64,000 nucleotides of DNA, from the NCBI GenBank assembly GCA_002412775.1, contig DHVT01000011.1, forward strand, positions 278,431 through 342,430, given 5' to 3'. The notes beneath the pieces are model-generated. The model made no database searches. It had not been told where the DNA came from and saw only the letters and a program-made list of their open reading frames with translations. This DNA is from Firmicutes bacterium UBA5201 (GTDB lineage Bacteria > Bacillota > Clostridia > Peptostreptococcales > Acidaminobacteraceae). Below are positions 8,878 to 17,464 of this stretch, in pieces (the first letter of the stretch is position 1; each line of letters opens with the position of its first letter). Made by a program: the position numbers and the translations under genes.

Positions 8878-10059
8878 ATGATCAATATGGAAAAAATAAA
8901 GTGGAACACTTTTCTTAAAGACGTTTTCATATGCTCTCTAGGAGCCTATGGTGGTCCTGAAGCCCATTTTGGTGTCTTTATCGATCAAATGGTCACAAAG
9001 AAAAAATACCTGTCAGAGGAGGAAATGGTGGAACTTGTCGCTTTATGCAGCATTTTACCTGGACCGACAAGCACTCAGGCAATCGTTGCGATGGGGTATA
9101 AAACAGGGGGGCCGATGTTGGCATTCCTTACCATGCTTGTATGGGCGCTCCCTGTACTGACTGCAATGACTATTCTATCATTTCTATACCAATTTCTGGA
9201 TCTAATGCATGTTTCCAGTGATGGGTTAAGATTCATTGGACCGATGGCAGTAGGATTCATCATAGTGGCAACTTATAAAATAGGCAGGAAAGTCATAACG
9301 GATCGGATGACTCTGTTTTTAATGATTTTCGGTGGGGTTACAACTTATTTCATCAAAGCACCATGGATTTTCCCGGTAGTGTTGATCATTGGTGGTTTGG
9401 TCAGTATCATGAATTCAGTTGAAACGGATTTATGGAATAGGGTGAAACTGAATCCACCTTGGAAATATCTGATCGCATTTTTCGCACTTGCTATTGGTGG
9501 TGTGTTTTTGACACTCACTTGGGACAATAAGTTGGTCCACATCTTTGAGAGTTTTTACAGATTCGGGTACTTGGTGTTTGGTGGTGGTCAGGTTGTAGTT
9601 CCAGTCATGTTCAGTGAACTTGTCGAGGTCCGTAAATATATGACCGCCCAGGAGTTCTTGACGGGTTACGGTTTGGTACAAGGATTACCTGGTCCGATGT
9701 TCAGCTTTAGTGCCTATGCGGGTGGAATGGCTACGCGGGGTGCAAGTGCCTTATATCAAGTCATGGGTTCAATTATTGGTGGAATTGGTATATTCCTTCC
9801 CGGTCTGTTGCTCATATTTTTTGTTTATCCCGTATGGGAGAATTTGAAAAAAATAAGGGGAATCAAAGTTTCACTAAGGGGAATAAATGCTGTTGCAGGA
9901 GGACTTATAGCGGTTGCCGCAGTTGTGTTGATGCAGCGCAGCGGATTTGCCCTTGAAAACCTGATTGTCACTTTGCTCACGATCATATTGCTCTTCAGTA
10001 AAAAAGTTCCCGCGCCAATCATTGTGGCTCTTGTATTGATTGCTGGATTCATCATTTGA
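8878..10059 (+). CDS. Chromate transporter (ChrA, two-domain)
   Basis: 393 residues, a full-length CHR protein with two homologous halves. The first half carries LPGPTSTQAIVAMG and GGP, the second YGLVQGLPGPMFSFSAYAGG. About ten to twelve hydrophobic segments. AAGGAG lies about ten bases before ATG 8878. The family exports chromate in proton antiport, but many clostridial members are of untested substrate. Ends at a hairpin shared with the opposite c-di-GMP operon. Confidence 0.9.
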   Translation: MINMEKIKWNTFLKDVFICSLGAYGGPEAHFGVFIDQMVTKKKYLSEEEMVELVALCSILPGPTSTQAIVAMGYKTGGPMLAFLTMLVWALPVLTAMTILSFLYQFLDLMHVSSDGLRFIGPMAVGFIIVATYKIGRKVITDRMTLFLMIFGGVTTYFIKAPWIFPVVLIIGGLVSIMNSVETDLWNRVKLNPPWKYLIAFFALAIGGVFLTLTWDNKLVHIFESFYRFGYLVFGGGQVVVPVMFSELVEVRKYMTAQEFLTGYGLVQGLPGPMFSFSAYAGGMATRGASALYQVMGSIIGGIGIFLPGLLLIFFVYPVWENLKKIRGIKVSLRGINAVAGGLIAVAAVVLMQRSGFALENLIVTLLTIILLFSKKVPAPIIVALVLIAGFII

Positions 10060-10066
10060 GGACAAT

Positions 10067-10097
10067 AAAAAAGCTGTAATTGCTACAGCTTTTTTTT
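10067..10097. terminator. Bidirectional terminator, chrA versus diguanylate cyclase
   Basis: AAAAAAGCTGTA (10067-10078) pairs perfectly with TACAGCTTTTTT (10084-10095) around ATTGC, with T runs on both strands. Confidence 0.9.
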
Positions 10098-10108
10098 CTC
10101 CTATTTAC

Positions 10109-11260
10109 TTAAGCTTCCACAGCTTGTACGTACACTGCATTTCTGCTTATGGTTTTTGCCTTGTAAAGTGCATGATCGGCTACTTTTGCGAAGTGGTCGA
10201 AATCAAATCTGATATCGGACGTCAAGCAGGCGACTCCGAACGTCGCTGTGTAATAAATCGATTCATAACCGCTGATTTCCACGGCGTGTCGCATGGCCTC
10301 ACATCTGGACCGAATCGACTCGCAGGACTGATCTCTCATCAATAGTATAAATTCATCTCCACCATATCGTCCCAATAAGTCTTCCGGGTTCATGTTGTCT
10401 TTTAAGGTTTTTGTGAATCGGATGAGCATCTCATCACCGACATCATGACCGTAATCGTCGTTGAGTGCCTTGAAATGATCGATATCCACCATGACCAGTG
10501 CGATGACCTGATCCGATGATGAGTTGTTGTCAATAATATCTTGAGCCATTGTCACGATGCTCTGGCGATTCAAGCAACCAGTCAAGCCGTCGTAGGTGGC
10601 AGCGTGATACAATTTTTCATCAGAGGCTTCTTTGGAGATCAAGACCACTCCAGATCCGCTAATGATCAGATAGATGTACATCCCGATCATTGCCAAAGCA
10701 TGTCCGATGTGTGGTGTTTCGATGGTATACAACCTGCTGAAATCAAAGGCTTCCCATGTCCTGTAATAATGTGTGAAAGCCACAAATAGGAATGCATAAG
10801 CTATGACTGTCTGCAAATGTGATTTGGTTTTGTTTTTAAGCAAAAAGAAACATGAGATTGTGAGATAAACTGCAATGGTAAGTGTGACCAGACCAATTCT
10901 CAGGTTGGAGAAGTCCGGTATTATGCGAAAAACAGCAGAAGAAATTGCAAGAATTGAACTGATTCCTATAATTTTATTGTAAAGAGAGCTGCTCATTCGG
11001 TCGCAAAACCGAATAATTGAAATCATAATGAAAGTACTGCCAAAGATCATTCCAATATTGCCTAGAATCGTGGATAAGGCATCAAATGCTTCCCAGAAAT
11101 AGCCAAGGCTGAAAAAAATGAATGCCATTGCAAACATGACTTGAGAGATGAAATGTTCTCGATTCACTTTATTCAAATGATTGCGATTGTAGGCAATCAT
11201 GAAAACCACTACAGATATGTACCCGACCATGTTTGCGAGCATCAGTGTTTTTGTATCCAT
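10109..11260 (-). CDS. Membrane diguanylate cyclase (GGDEF)
   Basis: 383 residues. About seven hydrophobic segments fill residues 1-210. A GGDEF domain follows with YDGLTGCLNR at its start and an intact RYGGDEF (GGDEF at residues 300-304), so it should make cyclic di-GMP from two GTP. The product-inhibition site RxxD, five residues before GGDEF, is replaced by NPED, so feedback control at that site is probably lost. It starts three bases after the stop of the PAS-GAF-HD-GYP gene, placing synthesis and degradation in one operon. Confidence 0.9.
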   Translation of the reverse strand: MDTKTLMLANMVGYISVVVFMIAYNRNHLNKVNREHFISQVMFAMAFIFFSLGYFWEAFDALSTILGNIGMIFGSTFIMISIIRFCDRMSSSLYNKIIGISSILAISSAVFRIIPDFSNLRIGLVTLTIAVYLTISCFFLLKNKTKSHLQTVIAYAFLFVAFTHYYRTWEAFDFSRLYTIETPHIGHALAMIGMYIYLIISGSGVVLISKEASDEKLYHAATYDGLTGCLNRQSIVTMAQDIIDNNSSSDQVIALVMVDIDHFKALNDDYGHDVGDEMLIRFTKTLKDNMNPEDLLGRYGGDEFILLMRDQSCESIRSRCEAMRHAVEISGYESIYYTATFGVACLTSDIRFDFDHFAKVADHALYKAKTISRNAVYVQAVEA

Positions 11261-11263
11261 TCT

Positions 11264-12841
11264 TTATGACCTTCCTTTAACGAGGTATTCAACTGCTGCT
11301 TGAACGACTTCCGGACAGAACTGAGAGCCGGAGCAAGTCAGCAATTCATCAATAGCTTGCTGCTTTGATATCATGGATTTATAGGATCGGTTGGATGTCA
11401 TGGCATCCAGAGCATCTGCAACACCGATGATTCTTGCATATATTGTAATCTGGTCGAGTTCTGGTGTGACTGGATAACCTGTGAGATCAAATCTGAGATG
11501 ATGCTGTTTGACTGCACACATGATATTGTCCGATAGTCCTATAGGTTCCAATATTTTTGCTCCAATCAAAGGATGATTTTTGATGATTTCGTACTCATCC
11601 TTGGTCAACTGCCCCGGCTTTGTCAGGATAGAGTCGCTAATACCAATTTTGCCGACATCATGCAAAAGCCCAGCAATCTCTATTTCTTCAAGTGCATCCT
11701 TATCCAACCCCATTTGTTTGGAAATCTTCAAAGCATACTGAGAAACCCGTAAAGAGTGCCCCTGGGTATAAGTGTCTTTAGCTTCGATTGCAGCGACAAG
11801 AGTTGCAATGATTTTAACGTAAAATTGCTTCAAATCTCGATACAAATTTGATTTTTCAATTGCGAATGCAATATTGTTGGCGATGGAGGATAGGGTCATG
11901 ACATAATCTTGGTCATAACTCTCATCCGTACTGATAATAAGGACTCCAAGTGGTTTTTCATTGGCAATCAGCGGGATTGTGGTGACTGTTTCGATCTTGT
12001 TTTCTCTTAGTATGGAGTTGAAGTGAAGATGGTCTTTGGTGAGGGTATCCAAATGCGTCACGACGGGCTCACCCGTTCTAAATGCGATTTCTGATTCCCA
12101 TCCGATAATTGGCATTGGTGATGTGTTGACCAAATGTCTGATTCTTCCACAAACCGATTTTAAATGAAGTTCGTTCTCTTCGATAAGTCTGATTGTACAA
12201 AGTGGCACATGCATCACGTTGACAATGTTCTTACAGATGTCATTCAGCAAACCATCCAAATCATTGAGCGAGAGATTGGTCGTGATGGCCATACTGAGTT
12301 CATTGATGAAATCCATTTGCTTATTCCGTTTATTGATTTTTCTCTGGATTTGAATACGTTCAGTAACATCTCTTCCTACGCCTTGAATTTCAACGGTCTG
12401 TCCATTATAAAAGACCCGTTTGCTGTTGACCTCGAGTACTTTTCTTGTATTGCCGTCCTTATGGAGCATCCAAAGTTCCTCATGATCAAAGTCTTGTTTG
12501 CTCATTAAGTTGACCACATTTTTACAAGGACCGCTTTTATAGTTGTGGAGTGGACACATGAATGCATAAAGCGGTCTACCGATCATCTCATCTCTCTCGT
12601 ATCCCAGCAAATCCGTAACATAATGGTTTATATATAGGATGGTTCCAACAGAATCGCTGATCCACACGATATCATTCATATTTTGAATCAATAAGGAATA
12701 CCTATTCTCAGATTGCTCCAATTGCTCAGACATCGCAAGCAGTTGTTGGTAGGAGGCTTCCAATTCTTCATAGATCTCAGGCACACTGGATTTATTCTCA
12801 AATTGACTTGTAAGCTTATTTTTAAATTGCGTGAAATCCAT
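11264..12841 (-). CDS. PAS-GAF-HD-GYP cyclic-di-GMP phosphodiesterase-like protein
   Basis: 525 residues: a short coiled coil (about 20-45), PAS domain (45-165), GAF domain (185-340) and HD-GYP domain (345-515). The HD motif is intact (H394 D395 in LLHDVGKIG). The GYP motif reads HHLRFDLTGYP (447-457), where the usual form is HHExxDGxGYP, so Glu and Gly are both replaced by Leu. No membrane segment. Family role: hydrolysis of c-di-GMP to GMP under PAS/GAF sensing. Followed in operon by a diguanylate cyclase. Confidence 0.88.
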   Translation of the reverse strand: MDFTQFKNKLTSQFENKSSVPEIYEELEASYQQLLAMSEQLEQSENRYSLLIQNMNDIVWISDSVGTILYINHYVTDLLGYERDEMIGRPLYAFMCPLHNYKSGPCKNVVNLMSKQDFDHEELWMLHKDGNTRKVLEVNSKRVFYNGQTVEIQGVGRDVTERIQIQRKINKRNKQMDFINELSMAITTNLSLNDLDGLLNDICKNIVNVMHVPLCTIRLIEENELHLKSVCGRIRHLVNTSPMPIIGWESEIAFRTGEPVVTHLDTLTKDHLHFNSILRENKIETVTTIPLIANEKPLGVLIISTDESYDQDYVMTLSSIANNIAFAIEKSNLYRDLKQFYVKIIATLVAAIEAKDTYTQGHSLRVSQYALKISKQMGLDKDALEEIEIAGLLHDVGKIGISDSILTKPGQLTKDEYEIIKNHPLIGAKILEPIGLSDNIMCAVKQHHLRFDLTGYPVTPELDQITIYARIIGVADALDAMTSNRSYKSMISKQQAIDELLTCSGSQFCPEVVQAAVEYLVKGRS

Positions 12842-12910
12842 TTACAAACCTCCTTCGAACTGATATATGAATATAGTTTAACATACTTTGCATAAAAAAC
12901 ACATAAAGAA

Positions 12911-12930
12911 AGCGCCTCTTATGAGACGCT
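12911..12930 (-). terminator. Hairpin terminator for the rhodanese gene
   Basis: AGCGCCTC and GAGACGCT pair with one mismatch around TTAT. On the minus strand it is followed by TTCTTT, a weak U tract. It lies downstream of the rhodanese stop. Confidence 0.55.
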
Positions 12931-12952
12931 GTTTTAAAGGGATATTGAGTTG

Positions 12953-13309
12953 TTAGTGGCCTATTCCACCACGGACATTGATCAATTCTCCGTATCCCTG
13001 CTTGGCCAATATTCTAGCAGCCTGCATACTCCTTGAACCGGATGCGCAGATAAGCACTACAGGGGAGGACTTGTCAACTTCACTGGTCCTCATTGAGAGC
13101 GACTGAAGGGGAATGTTCTTGAAGCCTTTTATTTTCTTTTGATTGAACTCTTCAGCGGTCCTTACATCTATATAAGAACGTTTGGTTTTCTTATCTTGCA
13201 ACAATCCGGTGAGCTCAGTCTTAGTGACCATTGTGACTTTTGGTGCGGTCAATTTTTTATAGATTGTAAATACAACCACTACGGCCACCAGTATCAATAT
13301 TGTTTCCAT
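12953..13309 (-). CDS. Membrane-anchored rhodanese domain protein
   Basis: 118 residues. One N-terminal hydrophobic segment (about residues 3-17) anchors a single rhodanese domain. The active-site loop is CASGSRSM, with the catalytic persulfide-forming cysteine C88 and R93; SYIDVRTAEEF is the conserved N-terminal motif. Such proteins transfer sulfane sulfur. AGGAGG at 13314-13319 supports the start. The promoter has a G/C-tract inverted repeat in its spacer, resembling operators of CsoR/CstR-type sensors, which would fit control by persulfides or copper. Confidence 0.88.
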   Translation of the reverse strand: METILILVAVVVVFTIYKKLTAPKVTMVTKTELTGLLQDKKTKRSYIDVRTAEEFNQKKIKGFKNIPLQSLSMRTSEVDKSSPVVLICASGSRSMQAARILAKQGYGELINVRGGIGH

Positions 13310-13326
13310 TCAGCCTCCTATAATCG

Positions 13327-13355
13327 TTAATATCCCCCGTGGTAGGGGGTGTCAA
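13327..13355 (-). promoter_or_regulatory. Rhodanese promoter with CsoR/CstR-like operator in the spacer
   Basis: On the minus strand TTGACA (13355-13350), a 17-base spacer, and TATTAA (13332-13327). The spacer consists of CCCCC, six bases, GGGGG and one A. G/C-tract inverted repeats of this kind are bound by CsoR-family repressors; no csoR/cstR gene is visible in the window. Confidence 0.65.
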
Positions 13356-13471
13356 GAAATAATAACACAGATTTGAATGAAAATCAATCTATTATGACGA
13401 ATTAGTTTATTGATGAACACTGATTATTCTGATAACATAAAAGAAAGTATGTTGAAAAGGACGGTCCTGAT

Positions 13472-14866
13472 GTGAGAGAAGAAATTCATAATGTTTCATT
13501 GGATACATTGAATAGCCTTGGGAGCTTGATTGCGACTCCGGTAATTGTGATGACGGCTGATGAAGTCCTATATATCAATGATCTTTTTACTGCAATGACA
13601 GGATATGATATGAAAGATCTGATCCATTCAGGATTCCAAAATACCATTGCAACCGATCAACAATATCAGTTTTTCATCAGACTCAGCAAAGCGCTGAAAG
13701 GTAAGAAATACGATGATATGAATGAATTTAGGTTACGTTGCAAAGATGGTGGATGGATTTGGGTGGACTATCAGAGCAGACTCGTGAGCTGTGAGGGTAA
13801 AACCTACTTATTGTCGAATCTTACGGATATAACCGAGAAGAAAATGAAACTTGAAAAATTCCTGAAACTGAGAGATGCTATGTTGGATGTTTCCCAATCC
13901 GTTGTAAAAACAGGGGATCTGAATGTGTTTTACCAAATGATTCTCAACAAGGCAATGGAAGCCATACCCAGTGCGGAACTTGGAACAGTGTTGTTGAAGA
14001 GGGGAGAATACCTTGAGGTATCCGCACAGAGCGGATTTAGAGTCGATAGCATCAAAGGTTTTAGGATCCCACTGAATGAGTCCTTCATTTATAAGGCCAC
14101 AAAAGGTCGACTTTCAGAAATCGCAAAGATAGATGACTTATTGGCAATGGGGGAATATCCTAAAATAAGTTCAAAAGACGATGAGGACAAATTCATCAGG
14201 TCCACTATAACTGCACCGATCTATATCAATGACGAGTTCTTTGGAGCTGTGAATGTGGATTCCATCAAAGTCAATGGATTCAATAATGACGACCTCAAAT
14301 TGATGGAGTTCGTCAGGAACAATGTAGAGATAGCGATAGCCAATCATCTGCTCTATCAAGAAAAAGTATACCTTTCCAGATTTGACAGTTTGACAGGCCT
14401 TTTTAACAGAAGCCATTTTGAGGAACTATTCAAACATCATCGGGAAAGAGCGTTACGATATGATGAACCCTTTCAACTGGTCCTTTTTGACATGAACGAC
14501 CTGAAGAAAATCAATGACGAATTTGGTCACATCGCCGGAGACCTAGTGATCAAGACTTACGCTGATTATTGCTCCCATCTCATGAGAAAAAGCGATGTGA
14601 TCTCCCGGTATGGAGGTGACGAGTTTGTTGGTGTGTTTTTTGGTTCGACCAGAGCACAATTGTCAAGGAGACTCAACCGTTTCCTCCTGGAACTGAATGA
14701 TAAACCGGTGAGTATTGATCAGCATCTCATTGAATTTTCATTCAGTTTCGGTATTGCGACATTTGGAAAAGATGGAACAGAACTGGAAACCCTGTTCAAG
14801 ATTGCCGACCAAAGAATGTACAAATTCAAAACCCAATATAAGTTGAAAAAGAATGGCCAGAGCTGA
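13472..14866 (+). CDS. PAS-GAF-GGDEF diguanylate cyclase
   Basis: 464 residues from a GTG start; the preceding AAAAGGA is the only ribosome site nearby. PAS domain with PAC (about 15-125), GAF domain (about 140-295) and GGDEF domain (about 300-455). The catalytic motif is intact (RYGGDEF, GGDEF at 381-385) and the inhibitory I-site RKSD sits exactly five residues before it, so the enzyme should make c-di-GMP with product feedback. No membrane segments. It is monocistronic and ends in its own terminator. Confidence 0.88.
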   Translation: MREEIHNVSLDTLNSLGSLIATPVIVMTADEVLYINDLFTAMTGYDMKDLIHSGFQNTIATDQQYQFFIRLSKALKGKKYDDMNEFRLRCKDGGWIWVDYQSRLVSCEGKTYLLSNLTDITEKKMKLEKFLKLRDAMLDVSQSVVKTGDLNVFYQMILNKAMEAIPSAELGTVLLKRGEYLEVSAQSGFRVDSIKGFRIPLNESFIYKATKGRLSEIAKIDDLLAMGEYPKISSKDDEDKFIRSTITAPIYINDEFFGAVNVDSIKVNGFNNDDLKLMEFVRNNVEIAIANHLLYQEKVYLSRFDSLTGLFNRSHFEELFKHHRERALRYDEPFQLVLFDMNDLKKINDEFGHIAGDLVIKTYADYCSHLMRKSDVISRYGGDEFVGVFFGSTRAQLSRRLNRFLLELNDKPVSIDQHLIEFSFSFGIATFGKDGTELETLFKIADQRMYKFKTQYKLKKNGQS

Positions 14867-14884
14867 CGCGCTGGTCATTTTGTT
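14852..14884 (+). terminator. Terminator overlapping the end of the diguanylate cyclase gene
   Basis: AATGGCCAG (14852-14860) pairs with CTGGTCATT (14871-14879) with one G-T pair, followed by TTTGTTTT. The left arm lies within the last codons. Confidence 0.75.
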
Positions 14885-14897
14885 TTCCGTGTTGAGC

Positions 14898-14925
14898 TTG
14901 TATCTGCTTATCAATATCGTATAAT
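14898..14925 (+). promoter_or_regulatory. Promoter of the rtcB-RNase-barstar operon
   Basis: TTGTAT (14898-14903), a 16-base spacer, and TATAAT (14920-14925), followed by TAGGAGG and ATG 14943. A sigma-A type promoter read by eye. Confidence 0.65.
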
Positions 14926-14942
14926 GGTATTAGGAGGTTCAC

Positions 14943-16190
14943 ATGTTCAGTATCTTTGATGAAGACAAACAAAAGTGGCCAATCAAAATTTGGCTCAATG
15001 ATGAATCGAGTCTGGAACCGGAATGTCTCAAGCAAGCTATGAACCTCGCCAATTTGAGCTTCATTCACAAATGGGTGGCGCTAATGCCAGATACCCATCC
15101 AGGGTTCGGTATGCCGATCGGCGGGGTGATCGCTACTGAAAACGTTATAATTCCAAATGCTGTCGGGGTGGATATCGGCTGTGGGATGCAGTTCGTCATG
15201 ACAAATATTCCCGTAGCGGAGCTAACTTCAACGGACACTGCTGAAGGCAAGCTGACGGATTTAATTGTCTCAGAAATTTTGAGAGCAATCCCTACGGGTT
15301 TCAGTCACCATAAATACAAGCAACAATGTGAGGCAGTGGATCAATTTAGAGTGCAACTTGTTGATGAACCCTCGAGACAGACTCCCAAAGCATTGCTGAA
15401 AGAACTTGATTCAGCTCTCATGCAGGTGGGGACACTCGGAGGTGGCAACCATTTTATAGAATTACAGGTCGATGATGAAGGGTATCTGGGAATCATGGTC
15501 CACTCCGGATCAAGAAACCTCGGTCTAAAGATATGCAATACTTTTAATGCGCTGGCAAAAGAAACCAACGATAAAGAATTTTTGTCCGTACCAAAGGCTT
15601 GGAACTTGGCTTGTTTGGATGCGAACAGTGAACTCGGCATGGAATATATCCGTTGGATGAATTTTGCGATGGAATTTGCGAAAGAGAACAGGACCAAAAT
15701 GATGAACGTAGTCATCCAAACCATACGCAACCTGATCAAGCAATATGTGGATTTCTCGGACATACAAATGTCAGAAGTTCTGGATTGTCATCATAATTAC
15801 GCTTCTTTCGAGCAGCATTATGACAAAATGGTGTGGGTGCATAGGAAAGGCGCGATACAAGCCCCTAAAGGCAAAGAAGGGATTATTCCTGGTGCGATGG
15901 GTTCATATTCTTATATAGTAAGGGGAAAGGGAAATCCTGTCAGCTTTGAATCCTGTTCCCATGGCGCAGGACGTCTAATGAGTCGAAAGGAAGCTAAAGA
16001 AAAGTTTTCAATGGTGTCGACTGTTGCGGATTTGAAAACGCGTGGAGTGACTATTGGAAAAGTGAAAAAAGTGGATATAGGTGAGGAATCTCGACTTGCC
16101 TATAAGGATATTGATCATGTGATTGATAACGAAAGAGATTTGATCGAAACAGTGAAAAGGTTAAAAACAGTCGCTGTTGTAAAAGGATAA
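14943..16190 (+). CDS. RtcB family RNA ligase
   Basis: 415 residues, close to the 408 of E. coli RtcB. It joins 2',3'-cyclic-phosphate or 3'-phosphate RNA ends to 5'-hydroxyl ends with GTP and Mn. Metal-site motif VGVDIGCGM gives D77 and C80; further ligands are likely H170 (GGGNH) and H187 (VHSGSRN). The histidine that takes GMP is H340 in SCSHGAGR, and HRKGA is present. TAGGAGG precedes the start. Fifteen bases downstream begins a barnase-type RNase, whose cleavage products carry exactly the ends RtcB joins. No archease or RtcR gene is next to it. Confidence 0.9.
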   Translation: MFSIFDEDKQKWPIKIWLNDESSLEPECLKQAMNLANLSFIHKWVALMPDTHPGFGMPIGGVIATENVIIPNAVGVDIGCGMQFVMTNIPVAELTSTDTAEGKLTDLIVSEILRAIPTGFSHHKYKQQCEAVDQFRVQLVDEPSRQTPKALLKELDSALMQVGTLGGGNHFIELQVDDEGYLGIMVHSGSRNLGLKICNTFNALAKETNDKEFLSVPKAWNLACLDANSELGMEYIRWMNFAMEFAKENRTKMMNVVIQTIRNLIKQYVDFSDIQMSEVLDCHHNYASFEQHYDKMVWVHRKGAIQAPKGKEGIIPGAMGSYSYIVRGKGNPVSFESCSHGAGRLMSRKEAKEKFSMVSTVADLKTRGVTIGKVKKVDIGEESRLAYKDIDHVIDNERDLIETVKRLKTVAVVKG

Positions 16191-16205
16191 TTTGGAGGAG
16201 CGTTC

Positions 16206-16682
16206 ATGAAAAAATATTTGGTATCCATATTGATATTGTTGGCATTTGCGATGTTTATATTCACCAACCTTCCATTGGTCGATGAACCTGTCGGAGAGAA
16301 TGAAAGGCCAGAAGTGGCTTCGCCAATCCATATTGAAAAAGATGGTCAATATACTTCAGTGGATGAAGTCGCCGCATACATTGACAAATATGGTGTGCTA
16401 CCTTCCAATTTCATAACCAAGGCAGAAGCCACCAAACTTGGTTGGAAAGCAAATGAAGGAAATTTATGGGATGTCGCAAAGGGTATGAGCATTGGTGGTG
16501 ATCGGTTTGGAAATCGCGAGGGGTTGCTGCCTGCTCAAAATGGAAGAGAGTATTATGAATGTGATATCCATTATGAAGGCGGTTACAGAGGCGCTGAAAG
16601 AATAGTTTTTTCGAATGATGGACTGATATTCTATACTGCCGACCATTATGAGACGTTTGAACAACTGTATGGGGAGGAATGA
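16206..16682 (+). CDS. Secreted barnase-type guanyl-specific ribonuclease
   Basis: 158 residues. The N-terminal KKYLVSILILLAFAMFIF is a signal peptide or membrane anchor; no clear cleavage site was assigned. The barnase domain covers about 48-155. By comparison with B. amyloliquefaciens barnase, every key residue is present: K72 (Lys27), R104 (Arg59), E118 (Glu73), R128 (Arg83), R132 (Arg87) and H147-Y148 (His102-Tyr103). It should cut RNA through a 2',3'-cyclic phosphate and leave a 5'-hydroxyl. GGAGG precedes the start. Barstar follows one base later, as expected for protection of the producing cell. Confidence 0.92.
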   Translation: MKKYLVSILILLAFAMFIFTNLPLVDEPVGENERPEVASPIHIEKDGQYTSVDEVAAYIDKYGVLPSNFITKAEATKLGWKANEGNLWDVAKGMSIGGDRFGNREGLLPAQNGREYYECDIHYEGGYRGAERIVFSNDGLIFYTADHYETFEQLYGEE

Positions 16683-16683
16683 C

Positions 16684-16980
16684 ATGAATTATCTACTGCT
16701 GGATGGTTTGAAAATGCTTACCAAGCAAGATGCACACAATCATCTCAAGGATGGATTCCAATTTCCGGAATATTATGGAGGCAATCTGGATGCTCTTTAT
16801 GACCTCCTGAGCACATGGTCGGAACCCGTCGAGGTGCGGGTTGAAAATTACACTGCCATGATGGATGGTCTTGGGAAATATGGTGTCGATCTGATCAAGA
16901 CAATAAAAGAAGCAAGTCATGAAAACTGGAAGGTTCATCTAGTGATCGAGGAGGAAAAAAATGAAGCTGATCATACATGA
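16684..16980 (+). CDS. Barstar family ribonuclease inhibitor
   Basis: 98 residues from ATG 16684, preceded by GGGGAGG; an in-frame extension to 16648 would overlap the RNase gene without a ribosome site. FPEYYGGNLDALYDLL is the barnase-binding helix and loop. The two aspartates that plug the RNase active site are kept (D36 and D40, equivalent to Asp35 and Asp39 of barstar), as is the YY pair. Cytoplasmic immunity protein for the RNase one base upstream. Its end overlaps the next gene by 20 bases. Confidence 0.92.
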   Translation: MNYLLLDGLKMLTKQDAHNHLKDGFQFPEYYGGNLDALYDLLSTWSEPVEVRVENYTAMMDGLGKYGVDLIKTIKEASHENWKVHLVIEEEKNEADHT

Positions 16981-17464
16981 TTTAGAGGAAAAACAGTTTG
17001 AAAGGCTATTCCCGAATATACCGGATGATGTAAAAATAATTTCCAATGACGGGACCATCAAAAATTGTATCGGTTGTTTCGGATGTTGGATCAAGACACC
17101 TGGCGTATGCGTCATTAGGGATCATTATGGGGATATGGGTGAATTGCTCGCCAAATCAGATGAGGTGGTCATCTTGAGCAAATGCTTTTATGGTGGTTAC
17201 AGCCCGTTTGTCAAAAATGTTCTTGATAGAAGCATCTCATACATACATCCATATTTTGAAACAAGAAACAATGAAATGCATCACAAGAAAAGATATAATC
17301 ATAAATTTGAAACTTCTATCTGGTTTTATGGTGATGATATCACAGATGACGAAAAGGCGACCGCAAACAAGTTGGTCGTTGCGAACAGCATCAATATGAA
17401 CAGTGACATCAAAGACATTCAATTTGTAAGATATCCTCAGGAAATTGAAGGAGGAATTTTATGA
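16961..17464 (+). CDS. Flavodoxin-fold NAD(P)H-dependent oxidoreductase-like protein
   Basis: 167 residues. The start ATG 16961 lies inside the barstar gene, with GAGGAGG just before it. CIGCFGCW near residue 36 and the flavin-contact-like SKCFYGGYSPFVKNVLDRS resemble NADPH-dependent FMN reductase/iron-sulfur flavoprotein relatives, but the usual N-terminal GSPR phosphate loop is missing, so FMN binding is uncertain. The stop overlaps the next flavodoxin-fold gene (ATGA). The two may form a pair. Function unknown. Confidence 0.7.
   Translation: MKLIIHDLEEKQFERLFPNIPDDVKIISNDGTIKNCIGCFGCWIKTPGVCVIRDHYGDMGELLAKSDEVVILSKCFYGGYSPFVKNVLDRSISYIHPYFETRNNEMHHKKRYNHKFETSIWFYGDDITDDEKATANKLVVANSINMNSDIKDIQFVRYPQEIEGGIL

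Noticed and set aside
10040..10345. Plus-strand frame of 101 codons across the chrA terminator
   Set aside because: It reads through the bidirectional terminator and antisense to the diguanylate cyclase gene.
15341..15763. Minus-strand frame of 140 codons inside rtcB
   Set aside because: Fully within a strongly conserved gene; no ribosome site; shadow frame.
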